64,000 nucleotides of DNA, from NCBI RefSeq assembly GCF_963666545.1, contig NZ_OY762899.1, positions 2,914,001 through 2,978,000 of the forward strand, written 5' to 3'. The notes beneath the pieces are model-generated. The model saw only the letters and a list, made by a program, of their open reading frames with translations. It searched no databases and was not told where the DNA came from. Positions 32,924-42,346 of this stretch are shown one piece after another. The position numbers were made by a program, and so were the translations under genes. This stretch comes from an uncultured Bacteroides sp. (lineage in GTDB: Bacteria; Bacteroidota; Bacteroidia; Bacteroidales; Bacteroidaceae). Numbering within the stretch: the first letter of the stretch is position 1; each line of letters starts with the position of its first letter.

Positions 32924-34276
32924 ATGAATAAAGTCCTTATTATAGATGATGAAGCTCAGATTCGCGTACTGTTGGGACGCATGATGGAGTTGGAAGGATA
33001 CGAAGTGTTTCAGGCGGGTGATTGCAAAGGAGCGCTGAAGCAATTGGAACTGCATATGCCTGATGTGACATTGTGTGATGTTTTCTTGCCAGACGGAAAT
33101 GGAGTAGACTTAGTCACTTCTCTTAAAAAAATAGCTCCCGGTATGGAAATTATTCTGCTTACTGCTCATGGTAATATTGCAGATGGGGTACAGGCCATAA
33201 AGAATGGGGCCTTTGACTACATAACTAAAGGAGATGATAACAACAAGATAATTCCTTTAGTGAGCCGCGCTGTGGAAAAAGTTCGAATGAACGCACGTTT
33301 GGAAAAGTTAGAGAAGAAAGTGGGGCAATTGTATTCCTTTGATTCAATAACAGGAGATTCCAAACCTATAAGAGATGCTGTTCTGTTAGCTCAGAAAGTC
33401 GCAACAACGGATGTTCCTGTACTGTTGACGGGTGAGACGGGTACAGGCAAAGAAGTCTTTGCACAAGCCATACACTATGCGGGCAAGCGTTGCAAAAATA
33501 ACTTTGTAGCGGTGAACTGTTCTTCTTTCAGCAAAGAGTTACTCGAAAGTGAGATGTTTGGCTATAAGGCCGGTTCCTTTACCGGTGCGTCAAAAGATAA
33601 AAAAGGGCTCTTTGAGGAGGCTAATAACGGAACGATATTCTTAGACGAAATAGGAGAGATGGCTTTCGAATTGCAGGCTAAACTACTGCGTATACTTGAA
33701 ACGGGTGAATATATAAAGATTGGAGAAACGAAACCTACTTTAGTTAATGTCCGTATTATTGCAGCCACAAATCGGCATCTGGATGAAGAGATACTGGCCG
33801 GCCGTTTTCGTGAAGACTTGTTTTATCGTTTGTCTGTTTTCCAAATTCAGTTACCGCCTCTGCGCGAGAGACTTGGTGATATAAGGAAATTGGCTGAAAC
33901 TTTTATGGCGTGTTTCTCTGAGAAAATGGGCTATTCGGGTTGTGAAATGACTCCCGCTTTTTTGAAGGCGATTGAATTGCAGCCATGGAAAGGGAATATA
34001 CGTGAACTCAGAAATGTGATTGAACGAAGTTTAATTGTGTGCAACGGTAAACAGCTAGCCTTAGAAGATCTCCCGTTGGAAATCCAACATAGCCATTATG
34101 AAAGATCGGATGATGATGCAGCAGCTTCCAGCTTTGAATTATCTGCCATGGAGAAAAGACACATCGTACGTGTACTGGAGTATACGCATGGAAATAAAAC
34201 CGAGACTGCCCGACTGTTGAAAATTGGCCTCACTACTTTATACCGCAAGATTGAGGAATATAAAATAAATGCTTGA
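32924..34276 (+). CDS. Sigma-54-dependent (NtrC-type) response regulator of the kdp cluster
   Basis: 450-residue transcription activator. The receiver has IIDDEAQ and phospho-acceptor Asp in LCDVFLPDG (D52). The AAA+ domain (~138-370) has Walker A TGETGTGKE and the sigma-54 contact loop as GSFTGA (217-222; GAFTGA is usual). Walker B is TIFLDEIGEM, with RFREDLFYRL for the arginine-finger region. A C-terminal Fis-type helix-turn-helix (GNKTETARLLKIGLTTLYRK) completes it. Immediately followed by kdpFABC, a truncated kdpD and a histidine kinase, it probably takes the place of KdpE, which is an OmpR-family protein in E. coli. Confidence 0.93.
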   Translation: MNKVLIIDDEAQIRVLLGRMMELEGYEVFQAGDCKGALKQLELHMPDVTLCDVFLPDGNGVDLVTSLKKIAPGMEIILLTAHGNIADGVQAIKNGAFDYITKGDDNNKIIPLVSRAVEKVRMNARLEKLEKKVGQLYSFDSITGDSKPIRDAVLLAQKVATTDVPVLLTGETGTGKEVFAQAIHYAGKRCKNNFVAVNCSSFSKELLESEMFGYKAGSFTGASKDKKGLFEEANNGTIFLDEIGEMAFELQAKLLRILETGEYIKIGETKPTLVNVRIIAATNRHLDEEILAGRFREDLFYRLSVFQIQLPPLRERLGDIRKLAETFMACFSEKMGYSGCEMTPAFLKAIELQPWKGNIRELRNVIERSLIVCNGKQLALEDLPLEIQHSHYERSDDDAAASSFELSAMEKRHIVRVLEYTHGNKTETARLLKIGLTTLYRKIEEYKINA

Positions 34277-34323
34277 TATCGCTATTACACTTTTTCCATA
34301 ATAGTATGAACCCTATCAAAATG

Positions 34324-34366
34324 AAAAGGTCTCTTTGTTGAATCAAAGGGACCTTTTTGTTTTTAT
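34324..34366 (+). terminator. Intrinsic terminator after the sigma-54 regulator gene
   Basis: AAAAGGTCTCTTTG (34324-34337) pairs with CAAAGGGACCTTTT (34344-34357) with one mismatch, loop TTGAAT, followed by a T-rich tract. It separates the regulator from kdpF, so the pump genes need their own promoter. Confidence 0.85.
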
Positions 34367-34406
34367 TTAATTGATATACAATACTTTATGGAGATACGAC
34401 TGTTTT

Positions 34407-34421
34407 TGGCACGCATTTCGA
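34407..34421 (+). promoter_or_regulatory. Putative sigma-54 promoter of the kdp operon
   Basis: TTGGCACG matches the -24 box exactly. Four bases later TCGA occupies the -12 box (TTGC in the consensus), with the G at the right distance but the C replaced. It sits 55 nt before the kdpF ATG, after a terminator, and the gene just upstream encodes a sigma-54 activator. Confidence 0.6.
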
Positions 34422-34475
34422 TCAGTAGATGTAGAAGTAAAACGGATGATTTAAATTTAAGAAAAGCAGATTATT

Positions 34476-34556
34476 ATGTATACTACATTACTTGTATTAG
34501 GGATTGCAATTTTTGGCTATTTGGTGTATGTGCTTCTTAAGCCCGAAAGGTTTTAA
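34476..34556 (+). CDS. kdpF: KdpF, small subunit of the K+-transporting ATPase
   Basis: 26-residue single-helix peptide, MYTTLLVLGIAIFGYLVYVL then LKPERF. The C-terminal KPERF matches the typical KdpF ending. KdpF stabilises the KdpABC complex in the inner membrane. It precedes kdpA by 18 bp. Confidence 0.9.
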   Translation: MYTTLLVLGIAIFGYLVYVLLKPERF

Positions 34557-34574
34557 TTTTAGATTAGTAAAACG

Positions 34575-36281
34575 ATGAATACAGAATTATTAGGAGTTGG
34601 CTTGCAGGTTGTTCTCATGCTGGTCTTGAGCTATCCACTAGGAAAATATATTGCCCGGGTATATAAAGGAGAGAAGACTTGGTTGGACTTCATGCTTCCG
34701 GTAGAGAAGTTCTTATATAAAGTGTGTGGCATTAATGCCGATGAAGAAATGAACTGGAAGACTTTTCTGAAGTCGATGCTTATTTTGAATGCATTTTGGT
34801 TTATTTGGGGCATGGTATTTCTTATGGCTCAGGGTTGGCTTCCGTTAAATCCGGATGCAAATGCGGGACAGACTTTCGATCAGGCTTTTAACACGAGTAT
34901 TAGTTTTCTGGTAAATTGCAACTTGCAACATTATAGTGGTGAGAGCGGGCTGACTTATTTTACGCAGTTGTTTGTTATCATGCTTTTCCAGTTTATTGCA
35001 GCTGCTACCGGCATGGCCGCTATGGCGGGAGTTATGCGCTCAATGGCTGCGAAAACAACAAAGACAATCGGTAACTTCTGGAGCTTTTTAGTAAGAAGTT
35101 GCACTCGAATATTGCTACCTCTTGCTTTGCTTCTGGGGCTTATTTTTATTCTGCAGGGAGTGCCAATGGGCTTCGATGGAAAAATGAAAATAACGACACT
35201 CGAAGGGGGCGAACAGTTGGTTTCGCAAGGTCCAACTGCTGCTATTGTTCCTATCAAACAGTTAGGTACAAATGGTGGCGGTTTCTTCGGTGCTAATTCC
35301 GCGCATCCATTAGAGAATCCTACTTATTTTACTAATATACTCCAGAACTGTGCAATTATGCTTTTGCCGATGGCGATGGTATTGGCGTTTGGTTTTTATG
35401 TAAAGCGTAGAAAGTTAGCTTATAGTATTTTTAGTGTAATGTTGTTCGCTTATTTGGCGGGTACGGTAGCTATGATTTATCAGGAGACGAATGGTAATCC
35501 GAGAATAGATGCGATGGGTATTGCCCAGAAAAACGGTTCGATGGAGGGAAAAGAAGTACGTTTCGGCGCAGCTTCTACAGCTTTATGGGGTTCCAGTACT
35601 ACTGTTACTTCCAACGGTTCAGTCAATGGTATGCATGATAGTATGATGCCGCTTTCCGGAACGATTGAAATGCTCAATATGCAGATTAATACATGGTTTG
35701 GCGGTGTGGGAGTAGGATGGATGAATTACTATACATTCATTATTATGGCTGTGTTTATTAGCGGCCTGATGGTGGGGCGTACACCTGAATTCTTAGGTAA
35801 AAAGGTAGAAGCTAAAGAAATGAAAATTGCTACAATAGTAGTGTTGTTGCATCCTTTTCTCATTTTGGTAGGCACGGCATTGGCCAGTTATCTTTTTGTT
35901 CACGCTCCCGGCTTTGTTGAGAGTGAAGGTGGATGGCTCAAGAACTCCGGATCTCATGGATTAAGCGAAATGCTTTATGAGTTTACATCCTCTGCGGCTA
36001 ACAATGGTTCGGGCTTTGAAGGTTTGGGAGATAATACTCCTTTCTGGAATTATGCTTGTGGTATCGTGTTGCTTCTTGGACGTTTCATTCCAATTATCGG
36101 TCAAGTAGCCATTGCGGGACTTTTGGCAGAGAAGAAATTTATACCCGAAAGCGCAGGTACGCTTAAAACAGATACGAGTACCTTCGGAATGATGACGTTT
36201 GCTGTTATATTTATTGTGGCAGCTCTCTCTTTCTTCCCGGTATTAGCCTTGAGCTCTATTGCTGAGCATCTGAGTTTATAA
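34575..36281 (+). CDS. kdpA: K+-transporting ATPase subunit A
   Basis: 568-residue inner-membrane protein that binds and conducts K+, homologous to the SKT channel superfamily. Seen are the four selectivity-filter-like regions: NTSISFLVNCNLQHYSGE (first), GTNGGGFFGANSAHPLENPT (second), NTWFGGVGVGWMN (third) and EFTSSAANNGSGFEGLG (fourth). Ten or so membrane helices are evident. Length is in the normal range (about 557 in E. coli). Confidence 0.98.
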   Translation: MNTELLGVGLQVVLMLVLSYPLGKYIARVYKGEKTWLDFMLPVEKFLYKVCGINADEEMNWKTFLKSMLILNAFWFIWGMVFLMAQGWLPLNPDANAGQTFDQAFNTSISFLVNCNLQHYSGESGLTYFTQLFVIMLFQFIAAATGMAAMAGVMRSMAAKTTKTIGNFWSFLVRSCTRILLPLALLLGLIFILQGVPMGFDGKMKITTLEGGEQLVSQGPTAAIVPIKQLGTNGGGFFGANSAHPLENPTYFTNILQNCAIMLLPMAMVLAFGFYVKRRKLAYSIFSVMLFAYLAGTVAMIYQETNGNPRIDAMGIAQKNGSMEGKEVRFGAASTALWGSSTTVTSNGSVNGMHDSMMPLSGTIEMLNMQINTWFGGVGVGWMNYYTFIIMAVFISGLMVGRTPEFLGKKVEAKEMKIATIVVLLHPFLILVGTALASYLFVHAPGFVESEGGWLKNSGSHGLSEMLYEFTSSAANNGSGFEGLGDNTPFWNYACGIVLLLGRFIPIIGQVAIAGLLAEKKFIPESAGTLKTDTSTFGMMTFAVIFIVAALSFFPVLALSSIAEHLSL

Positions 36282-36330
36282 TGAGATTGTGTGGCAAAGC
36301 GTATAGAATCGTTTAATAGTAAAAGTGATT

Positions 36331-38364
36331 ATGAAAGAGAATAAATCGACTTCTTTATTTCCAAAGAAGCAAGTGATAGAGAGCTTTAAGCAATCGTTCG
36401 TGAAACTTGATCCACGAACAATGATAAAAAATCCGATAATGTTTACCGTGGAAGTGGCTACACTGGTTATGCTTCCGGTTATGCTCTATTCCATCAGCAA
36501 TAGTTCACAAGGTTCATTTGGTTATAATTTCGTGGTGTTTTTGGTGTTGTTCATCACCTTGTTGTTTGCCAATTTTGCAGAGGCGATTGCCGAAGCACGA
36601 GGTAAGGCTCAGGCAGACAGTCTGCGGAAAACGAGGGAAGAGACTCCGGCCAAATTGGTGAACGGGAATGATGTACAAGTTGTTAGCAGTTCGCAACTGA
36701 AGAAAGGTGATGTTTTTGTTTGCGAGGCAGGCGATATTATTCCTTCTGACGGAGAAATTGTAGAAGGCTTGGCTTCTATTGACGAAAGTGCTATTACAGG
36801 AGAGAGTGCTCCGGTCATTCGTGAGGCGGGCGGGGATAAAAGTTCTGTTACCGGTGGAACAAAAGTGCTTTCGGATATGATAAAAGTAATGGTGACTACC
36901 CAACCGGGAGAAAGCTTCCTCGATAAGATGATAGCTTTGGTAGAAGGTGCTTCGCGTAAGAAAACACCAAATGAGATAGCTTTAACGATTCTGTTGGCCG
37001 GCTTTACATTGGTTTTTGTGATTGTGTGCATTACCCTCAAGCCGTTGGCCGACTATAGCCATACAACGCTGACCATTGCTTCTTTGATTTCATTATTTGT
37101 ATGCTTGATTCCAACCACTATTGGCGGATTACTTTCTGCTATTGGTATTGCCGGCATGGATAGAGCTTTGCGTGCTAACGTAATAACGAAATCGGGTAAG
37201 GCGGTAGAAACGGCCGGAGATGTGGACACCTTGTTGCTCGATAAAACCGGAACTATTACTATTGGTAATCGTAAGGCTACTAAATTTTATCCTACGGTAG
37301 GAGTTGACGAGCGCTCTTTTGTGGAGATTTGTATGCTCTCTTCTCTCTCCGATGAAACGCCTGAAGGTAAATCTATTGTGGAATTGGGACGTGAATGGGG
37401 ATTTCGTGTGAGAAACCTCAATACTGTCGGTTCGCGAATGGTGAAGTTTACTGCTGAAACAAAGTCTTCGGGAGTAGATTTGGCTGATGGGACTAAGATA
37501 CGAAAAGGTGCTTTTGACGCTATTCGCAAGATGACGGAAGCTGTGGGAAACAGTTTTCCTAAAGAGACGGAGAGCATTATTGCTGCTATCTCGAGTAATG
37601 GGGGTACACCGTTAGTTGTTTGCGTAAACCAAAAAGTGATGGGTGTTATTGAGTTACAAGATATTATCAAACCCGGTATTCAGGAACGTTTCGAACGTTT
37701 GCGTAAAATGGGAGTAAAGACGGTAATGGTGACAGGAGACAATCCGTTGACTGCTAAATATATTGCTGAAAAGGCTGGGGTAGACGATTTCATTGCTGAA
37801 GCAAAACCCGAGGATAAGATGGAATATATAAAAAAAGAACAAGAGTCGGGCAAACTGGTAGCCATGATGGGAGACGGAACAAATGATGCTCCGGCATTAG
37901 CACAGGCCAACGTGGGGGTTGCCATGAATAGTGGGACACAAGCGGCAAAAGAAGCGGGTAATATGGTCGATCTTGACAATGATCCGACAAAACTGATTGA
38001 GATAGTAGAAATCGGCAAGCAGCTATTGATGACGCGAGGCACTTTGACGACTTTTTCCATAGCTAATGATGTGGCTAAATACTTTGCGATTGTACCTGCG
38101 TTGTTTATGGTGGCTATTCCTCAACTGAATGCGCTGAACATCATGAATCTTCATAGTCCCCAAAGTGCGATACTTTCGGCTGTTATTTTCAATGCTCTTA
38201 TTATTCCGGCCCTTATTCCACTGGCATTGCGAGGAGTGCAATATAAACCTATCGGTGCTTCTGCTTTGCTTCGTCGCAACTTGCTGATATATGGTATGGG
38301 TGGCGTCGTGGTTCCTTTTATAGGGATTAAGTTGATTGATTTATTCATTGGTTTATTATTTTAA
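36331..38364 (+). CDS. kdpB: K+-transporting P-type ATPase subunit B
   Basis: 677-residue catalytic subunit. The phosphorylation site is [14 protein letters not shown] (D304). Also present are the actuator TGES ([15 protein letters not shown]), membrane motif [39 protein letters not shown] and the hinge [14 protein letters not shown]. All are canonical. The ATG at 36331 is preferred; a GTG at 36325 is in frame. Confidence 0.98.
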   Translation: MKENKSTSLFPKKQVIESFKQSFVKLDPRTMIKNPIMFTVEVATLVMLPVMLYSISNSSQGSFGYNFVVFLVLFITLLFANFAEAIAEARGKAQADSLRKTREETPAKLVNGNDVQVVSSSQLKKGDVFVCEAGDIIPSDGEIVEGLASIDESAITGESAPVIREAGGDKSSVTGGTKVLSDMIKVMVTTQPGESFLDKMIALVEGASRKKTPNEIALTILLAGFTLVFVIVCITLKPLADYSHTTLTIASLISLFVCLIPTTIGGLLSAIGIAGMDRALRANVITKSGKAVETAGDVDTLLLDKTGTITIGNRKATKFYPTVGVDERSFVEICMLSSLSDETPEGKSIVELGREWGFRVRNLNTVGSRMVKFTAETKSSGVDLADGTKIRKGAFDAIRKMTEAVGNSFPKETESIIAAISSNGGTPLVVCVNQKVMGVIELQDIIKPGIQERFERLRKMGVKTVMVTGDNPLTAKYIAEKAGVDDFIAEAKPEDKMEYIKKEQESGKLVAMMGDGTNDAPALAQANVGVAMNSGTQAAKEAGNMVDLDNDPTKLIEIVEIGKQLLMTRGTLTTFSIANDVAKYFAIVPALFMVAIPQLNALNIMNLHSPQSAILSAVIFNALIIPALIPLALRGVQYKPIGASALLRRNLLIYGMGGVVVPFIGIKLIDLFIGLLF

Positions 38365-38376
38365 TTCAGAGAAAAG

Positions 38377-38958
38377 ATGAAGACACTTTTGAAATCGGTA
38401 AAAATAACACTTGCACTTTGTGTGTTCTTTGCGGTGTGTTATATATTTATTTTGTGGATATTTGCAAAAGTAGCCAGTCCTAATGAAGGTAATGCTGAAG
38501 TGGCAATGCTAAACGGTAAAGTGGTAGGTGCTTCTAATGTGGGGCAAAGCTTTACCAAAGATATCTACTTTTGGGGGCGTCCATCTTCTGCCGGTGAAGG
38601 GTATGATGCAGCAAGTTCCAGTGGTAGCAATAAAGGCCCTACCGACAAAGAATATCTGGATGAACTAGAAGCTAGAATTGATACATTCTTAGTGCATCAT
38701 CCTTATTTAACTCGTAAAGATGTTCCTGCCGAGATGGTGACAGGTAGTGGATCGGGCTTGGATCCGGATATTACTCCGGCTTGTGCTTACGTACAAGTGA
38801 AGCGTGTGGCTGATGCTCGCGGCATGCGTGAAGAAGCGGTTAGAGCTATTGTCGATCGTTTGATTGAGAAGCCTTTTATGGGACTTTTTGGAACAACGAA
38901 AATTAATGTATTGAAATTGAATATTGCTTTGGAAGAAGCACATCATTCTGAAAAATGA
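38377..38958 (+). CDS. kdpC: K+-transporting ATPase subunit C
   Basis: 193-residue subunit with one N-terminal membrane helix (about residues 10-31) and a periplasmic domain. Typical KdpC motifs are VGQSFTKDIYFWGRPSSAG, YDAASSSGSNKGPTDKEYL, VTGSGSGLDPDITPACAYVQ and LNIALEE. It stabilises the KdpAB complex. Its stop overlaps the kdpD start by 4 bp (ATGA). Confidence 0.98.
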   Translation: MKTLLKSVKITLALCVFFAVCYIFILWIFAKVASPNEGNAEVAMLNGKVVGASNVGQSFTKDIYFWGRPSSAGEGYDAASSSGSNKGPTDKEYLDELEARIDTFLVHHPYLTRKDVPAEMVTGSGSGLDPDITPACAYVQVKRVADARGMREEAVRAIVDRLIEKPFMGLFGTTKINVLKLNIALEEAHHSEK

Positions 38959-40079
38959 ATAGAGAAGAGAGCGTGCAGCATTTCCTTGATTTGATAAAGA
39001 AGTCACGTCGCGGGAAATTTAAAATTTATGTGGGTATGATAGCAGGTGTGGGTAAGAGCTATCGTATGCTGCAGGAAGCGCACGATTTATTGGATAATGG
39101 CGTTGATGTACAAATAGGTTATATTGAAACCCATGGGCGTATTGCGACGGAAGCTTTGATCGCCGGGTTGCCTCTGATACCTCGCCGAAAGATTTTTTAT
39201 AAAGGGAAGGAGCTTGAGGAGATGGATGTTGAGGCCATCATCATGATTCATCCCGAAATTGTCGTGGTTGATGAGCTGGCTCACACCAATGTGGAAGGTA
39301 GCGTGCATCAAAAGCGCTGGCAGGATGTGATGGCTTTACTCGATGAGGGCATAAATGTGATTTCGGCAGTCAATATTCAGCATATTGAAAGTCTGAACGA
39401 AGATGTACAGGGCATTTCGGGTATTGAAGTGAAGGAGCGTATCCCTGACAGTGTTTTGCAAGAAGCTGACGAGGTGGTGAATATTGATCTCACAGCTGAA
39501 GAACTTATTGCTCGCCTCAAAGCCGGTAAGATCTATCGACCGGAGAAAATCCAGTTGGCTCTGAACAACTTCTTTAAGACAGAAAACATCTTGCAACTTC
39601 GCGAGCTGGCTTTGAAAGAGGTGGCATTACGTGTGGAGAAAAAAGTGGAAAATGAGGTTGTAGTCTCCGGTATGGGTATTAGGCATGAGCGTTTCATGGC
39701 TTGTATTAGTTCTCACGAAAAAACACCGCGCAGGATTATACGCAAAGCCGCTCGATTGGCTACTCGTTATAATACTTCATTCATCGCTCTTTACGTGCAA
39801 ACTCCCCGTGAAAGTATGGAACGTATTGACTTGGCCAGTCAACGGCATCTTCTAAACCATTTTAAATTGGTGGCTGAATTAGGTGGAGAGGTTGTTCAGG
39901 TACAGTCGAGAGATGTGCTTGGAAGTATTGTGAATGTATGCACAGAGAGACAAATAACAACGGTCTGTATGGGAGCGCCCTCTCTTAGAATGCCCGGTGC
40001 TTTTTTGTCTGTGTTACGCTATAAAAAATTCATGAACAGATTGACAGAAGTGAATACCGATTTGATTATACTTGCATAA
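38955..40079 (+). CDS. kdpD: KdpD N-terminal sensor domain plus USP domain, without kinase
   Basis: 374-residue cytoplasmic protein equal to the N-terminal third of E. coli KdpD. Residues ~20-230 are the KdpD domain with Walker A GMIAGVGKSYRML, GYIETHGR, VVVDELAHTN and NIQHIESLNE. Residues ~240-370 are a universal-stress-protein domain (MACISSHEKTPRRIIRKAAR...FIALYV). The USP segment resembles the region through which Staphylococcus KdpD binds c-di-AMP; whether binding occurs here is unknown. There is no membrane part or kinase. The kinase is the next gene, 20 bp downstream. Confidence 0.93.
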   Translation: MNREESVQHFLDLIKKSRRGKFKIYVGMIAGVGKSYRMLQEAHDLLDNGVDVQIGYIETHGRIATEALIAGLPLIPRRKIFYKGKELEEMDVEAIIMIHPEIVVVDELAHTNVEGSVHQKRWQDVMALLDEGINVISAVNIQHIESLNEDVQGISGIEVKERIPDSVLQEADEVVNIDLTAEELIARLKAGKIYRPEKIQLALNNFFKTENILQLRELALKEVALRVEKKVENEVVVSGMGIRHERFMACISSHEKTPRRIIRKAARLATRYNTSFIALYVQTPRESMERIDLASQRHLLNHFKLVAELGGEVVQVQSRDVLGSIVNVCTERQITTVCMGAPSLRMPGAFLSVLRYKKFMNRLTEVNTDLIILA

Positions 40080-40099
40080 CATTTAAGCATAAAGATCTT

Positions 40100-41539
40100 A
40101 TGAACATTAAAACAAAACTGGTTTTCGGCATTGGAATGCTTGTTGGAATGATTATCTTTTTAGTCGCTCTTTCAGTCATACATCTGCAAATTTTAACGGC
40201 TCTTGATCCTAATGGTACCGAAGCTTTGCCTGCTTTAAATCGTGCATTGCTATGGATCTCGATTACAGGAGCCATTTGCATCTTTACCGGGCTTTCATTG
40301 CTAATCTGGTTACCACGTTCCATTAATAAACCAATCAAAGCACTGATAGGTGGGATATTGGAAATTGCTAATCATAATTATGAAAAGAGGCTCAATTTAA
40401 AGAGCAATGCAGAGTTTAGAGAAGTGGCTGACAGCTTTAATCGGATGGCTGAGAAGTTAGCCGAGTATCGGGCAAGTACTTTGGCTGATATTCTTTCATC
40501 TAAGAAATTTTTGGAAGCTACTGTGAATAGTATTAATGAACCTATAATCGGATTGAATATAAAAAGGGAGATTCTTTTTATAAATAATGAAGCTCTGAAT
40601 GTGCTCAATTTGAAGAGAGAAAATGTAATTCGTAAGTCGGCAGAAGAACTCTCGTTGAAAAATGATCTACTTCGTCGCCTGATCCGTGAGTTAGTAAATC
40701 CTAGTGAGAAGAAAGAGCCGTTGAAAATCTATGCTGATAACAAAGAGAGTTATTTTCAGGCATTCTATATTCCAATCACGAATCAAGAACCTGATGAGGT
40801 TGATCCGTATGACCTGGGAGATGTGATTCTGCTGAAGAATATTACGGAATTCAAAGAGTTGGACTCAGCGAAAACGACTTTCATTTCCACTATTTCTCAT
40901 GAATTGAAGACTCCTATCTCGGCAATTATGATGAGTTTGCAATTGCTCGAAGACAAACGGATAGGCGAACTTAATGTAGAACAAGCGCAACTCTCGAAAA
41001 GTATTAAAGAGAATAGCGAACGCTTATTGGGAATTACAGGAGAGTTACTCAATCTGACTCAGGTTGAAGCGGGTAAGCTACAGCTAATTCCTAAAATAAC
41101 CAAACCGATTGAGTTGATAGAATATGCCATAAAGGCTAATCAGGTACAGGCGGCTAAATTTAATATTCAGATAGAAGTAGAATACCCTGAGACGAAGATC
41201 AGCAAATTATTTGTAGATAGCGAGAAAATAGCTTGGGTGCTTACTAACCTGCTGAGCAACGCTATCCGTTATTCCAAAGAAAATGGAAGAGTGATCATTG
41301 GAGCAAAGCAAGAGGACGATATTATTGAACTCTATGTGAAAGATTTCGGTAAAGGAATAGATCCTCGTTATCATCAAAGTATCTTTGATCGCTATTTTAG
41401 GGTGCCGGGTACAAAAGTACAGGGCAGTGGGCTGGGATTATCTATTTCGAAAGATTTTGTAGAGGCTCACAATGGAACTTTGACTGTTGAGAGTGAACCG
41501 GGAAATGGAAGTCGATTTGTAATCCGCTTGAAGGCTTAA
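40100..41539 (+). CDS. HAMP-PAS sensor histidine kinase of the kdp cluster
   Basis: 479-residue membrane kinase. It has two helices (about 8-30 and 52-72) with only a 20-residue periplasmic loop, HAMP (~73-125), PAS (~135-240), HisKA with STISHELKTPISAI (H267), and HATPase with NLLSNAIRYSKENG, GKGIDPRYHQSIF and GSGLGLSISKDF. It replaces the kinase half of KdpD, presumably taking input from the free KdpD sensor protein and phosphorylating the sigma-54 regulator. The pairing is inferred from gene order. Confidence 0.92.
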   Translation: MNIKTKLVFGIGMLVGMIIFLVALSVIHLQILTALDPNGTEALPALNRALLWISITGAICIFTGLSLLIWLPRSINKPIKALIGGILEIANHNYEKRLNLKSNAEFREVADSFNRMAEKLAEYRASTLADILSSKKFLEATVNSINEPIIGLNIKREILFINNEALNVLNLKRENVIRKSAEELSLKNDLLRRLIRELVNPSEKKEPLKIYADNKESYFQAFYIPITNQEPDEVDPYDLGDVILLKNITEFKELDSAKTTFISTISHELKTPISAIMMSLQLLEDKRIGELNVEQAQLSKSIKENSERLLGITGELLNLTQVEAGKLQLIPKITKPIELIEYAIKANQVQAAKFNIQIEVEYPETKISKLFVDSEKIAWVLTNLLSNAIRYSKENGRVIIGAKQEDDIIELYVKDFGKGIDPRYHQSIFDRYFRVPGTKVQGSGLGLSISKDFVEAHNGTLTVESEPGNGSRFVIRLKA

Positions 41540-41542
41540 AAT

Positions 41543-41582
41543 AAAAAAAGCACCCAGAAGTGGAAGCCTCCCAAATGCTTTA
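41543..41582 (-). terminator. Intrinsic terminator of tRNA-Met
   Basis: On the minus strand AAAGCA (41582-41577) pairs with TGCTTT (41554-41549) around an inner GGGAGG..CTTCC stem, followed by a run of seven T. It faces the kinase gene, so it may also work on the plus strand. Confidence 0.6.
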
Positions 41583-41592
41583 TTCTTAAATG

Positions 41593-41666
41593 TAGCGCGA
41601 CCCAGGATTGAACTGGGGACCTCATGATTATGAATCATGCGCTCTAACCGGCTGAGCTATCGCGCC
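41593..41666 (-). tRNA. tRNA-Met (anticodon CAU)
   Basis: 74-nt cloverleaf on the minus strand. The acceptor GGCGCGA pairs with TCGCGCT. D-arm GCTC/GAGC, anticodon stem CATGA/TCATG with loop TTCATAA (CAU), and T-arm CCCAG-TTCAATC-CTGGG complete it, with discriminator A. CCA is not encoded. It lacks the three G-C pairs in the anticodon stem of the initiator, so it is elongator tRNA-Met. A lysidine-modified tRNA-Ile2 is the alternative. Confidence 0.93.
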
Positions 41667-41687
41667 ATCGTTTCTCGATTGCGGGTG

Positions 41688-41718
41688 CAAAGATATTGCT
41701 TTTTCTGAATTTTCCAAA
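41688..41718 (-). promoter_or_regulatory. Promoter of tRNA-Met
   Basis: Minus-strand -33 TTTG (41718-41715), 19-nt spacer, and -7 TATCTTTG (41695-41688). It is a textbook Bacteroidetes promoter, 22 nt before the mature tRNA. Confidence 0.8.
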
Positions 41719-41892
41719 ATAATCGTAAGCATTTTCTTCCCTTTTTCTCTTCTGTTGCTTTGTGAAGCTTTTCATGTTTCAAACTTTTAGTAAGATGACA
41801 GAAATATGTGAGATAGAAGAAAGTAGGTGAATTGTATCGTGTAATTAGAAAAAAGTGTCTATCTTGGCACGCACAATTTAAATACGCTAAGT

Positions 41893-42279
41893 ATGAAAAG
41901 AGAGAAACTACATTTAGAGTATCTTTTGAATGCGACTTCTAGAAATATTATATGGTCGGCTATCAGTACCCCTACGGGTTTGGAGGGATGGTTTGCCGAC
42001 AAAGTGGTCTCGGATGATAAGATTGTTACTTTTCATTGGGGGAAAACCGAAAAAAGAGAAGCTGAGATAATCGCTATTAGGGCTTATTCATTTATCCGTT
42101 TTCGTTGGCTGGATGATGAAAATGAACGTGATTACTTTGAGTTTAAAATGACAAATAATGAACTAACCGGTGATTATGTTCTTGAAATAACCGATTTTGC
42201 TCCCCTTGACGAGATGGACGATCAAAAGGAACTCTGGGATTCTCAGATAGATACGCTTAGAAGAAGCGGTGGATTCTAA
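41893..42279 (+). CDS. START-like (AHSA1/SRPBCC) domain protein
   Basis: 128-residue cytoplasmic protein of the START-like superfamily, with LHLEYLLNATSRNIIWSAIS and PTGLEGWFADKV at the start. Strands FIRFRWLDDENERDYFEFKM and GDYVLEITDFAP follow, with a C-terminal helix ELWDSQIDTLRR closing the hydrophobic pocket. The ligand is unknown. It is commonly adjacent to the lptF/G-family permease gene in Bacteroides (prior knowledge), as here. A -7-like element TATCTTGG lies at 41861-41868. Confidence 0.85.
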   Translation: MKREKLHLEYLLNATSRNIIWSAISTPTGLEGWFADKVVSDDKIVTFHWGKTEKREAEIIAIRAYSFIRFRWLDDENERDYFEFKMTNNELTGDYVLEITDFAPLDEMDDQKELWDSQIDTLRRSGGF

Positions 42280-42295
42280 TGCCTAAAAATTTCTT

Positions 42296-42321
42296 GCTAT
42301 CCTTTTTTTGTGCTAATTTTG
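42296..42321 (+). promoter_or_regulatory. Promoter of the lptF/G-ribBA unit
   Basis: TTG ending at 42296, 17-nt spacer, TAATTTTG at 42314-42321, 26 nt upstream of the ATG at 42347. Confidence 0.5.
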
Positions 42322-42346
42322 TATCGTAATTATATGAGATATTGAA

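Noticed and set aside
41593-41666. Initiator tRNA
   Set aside because: The anticodon stem is CATGA/TCATG without the three G-C pairs of initiators, and the first pair is G-U.
41861-41872. Second sigma-54 -24 box (TTGGCACG) before the START-like gene
   Set aside because: The -12 position reads ATTT with no G; TATCTTGG fits a -7 element instead.
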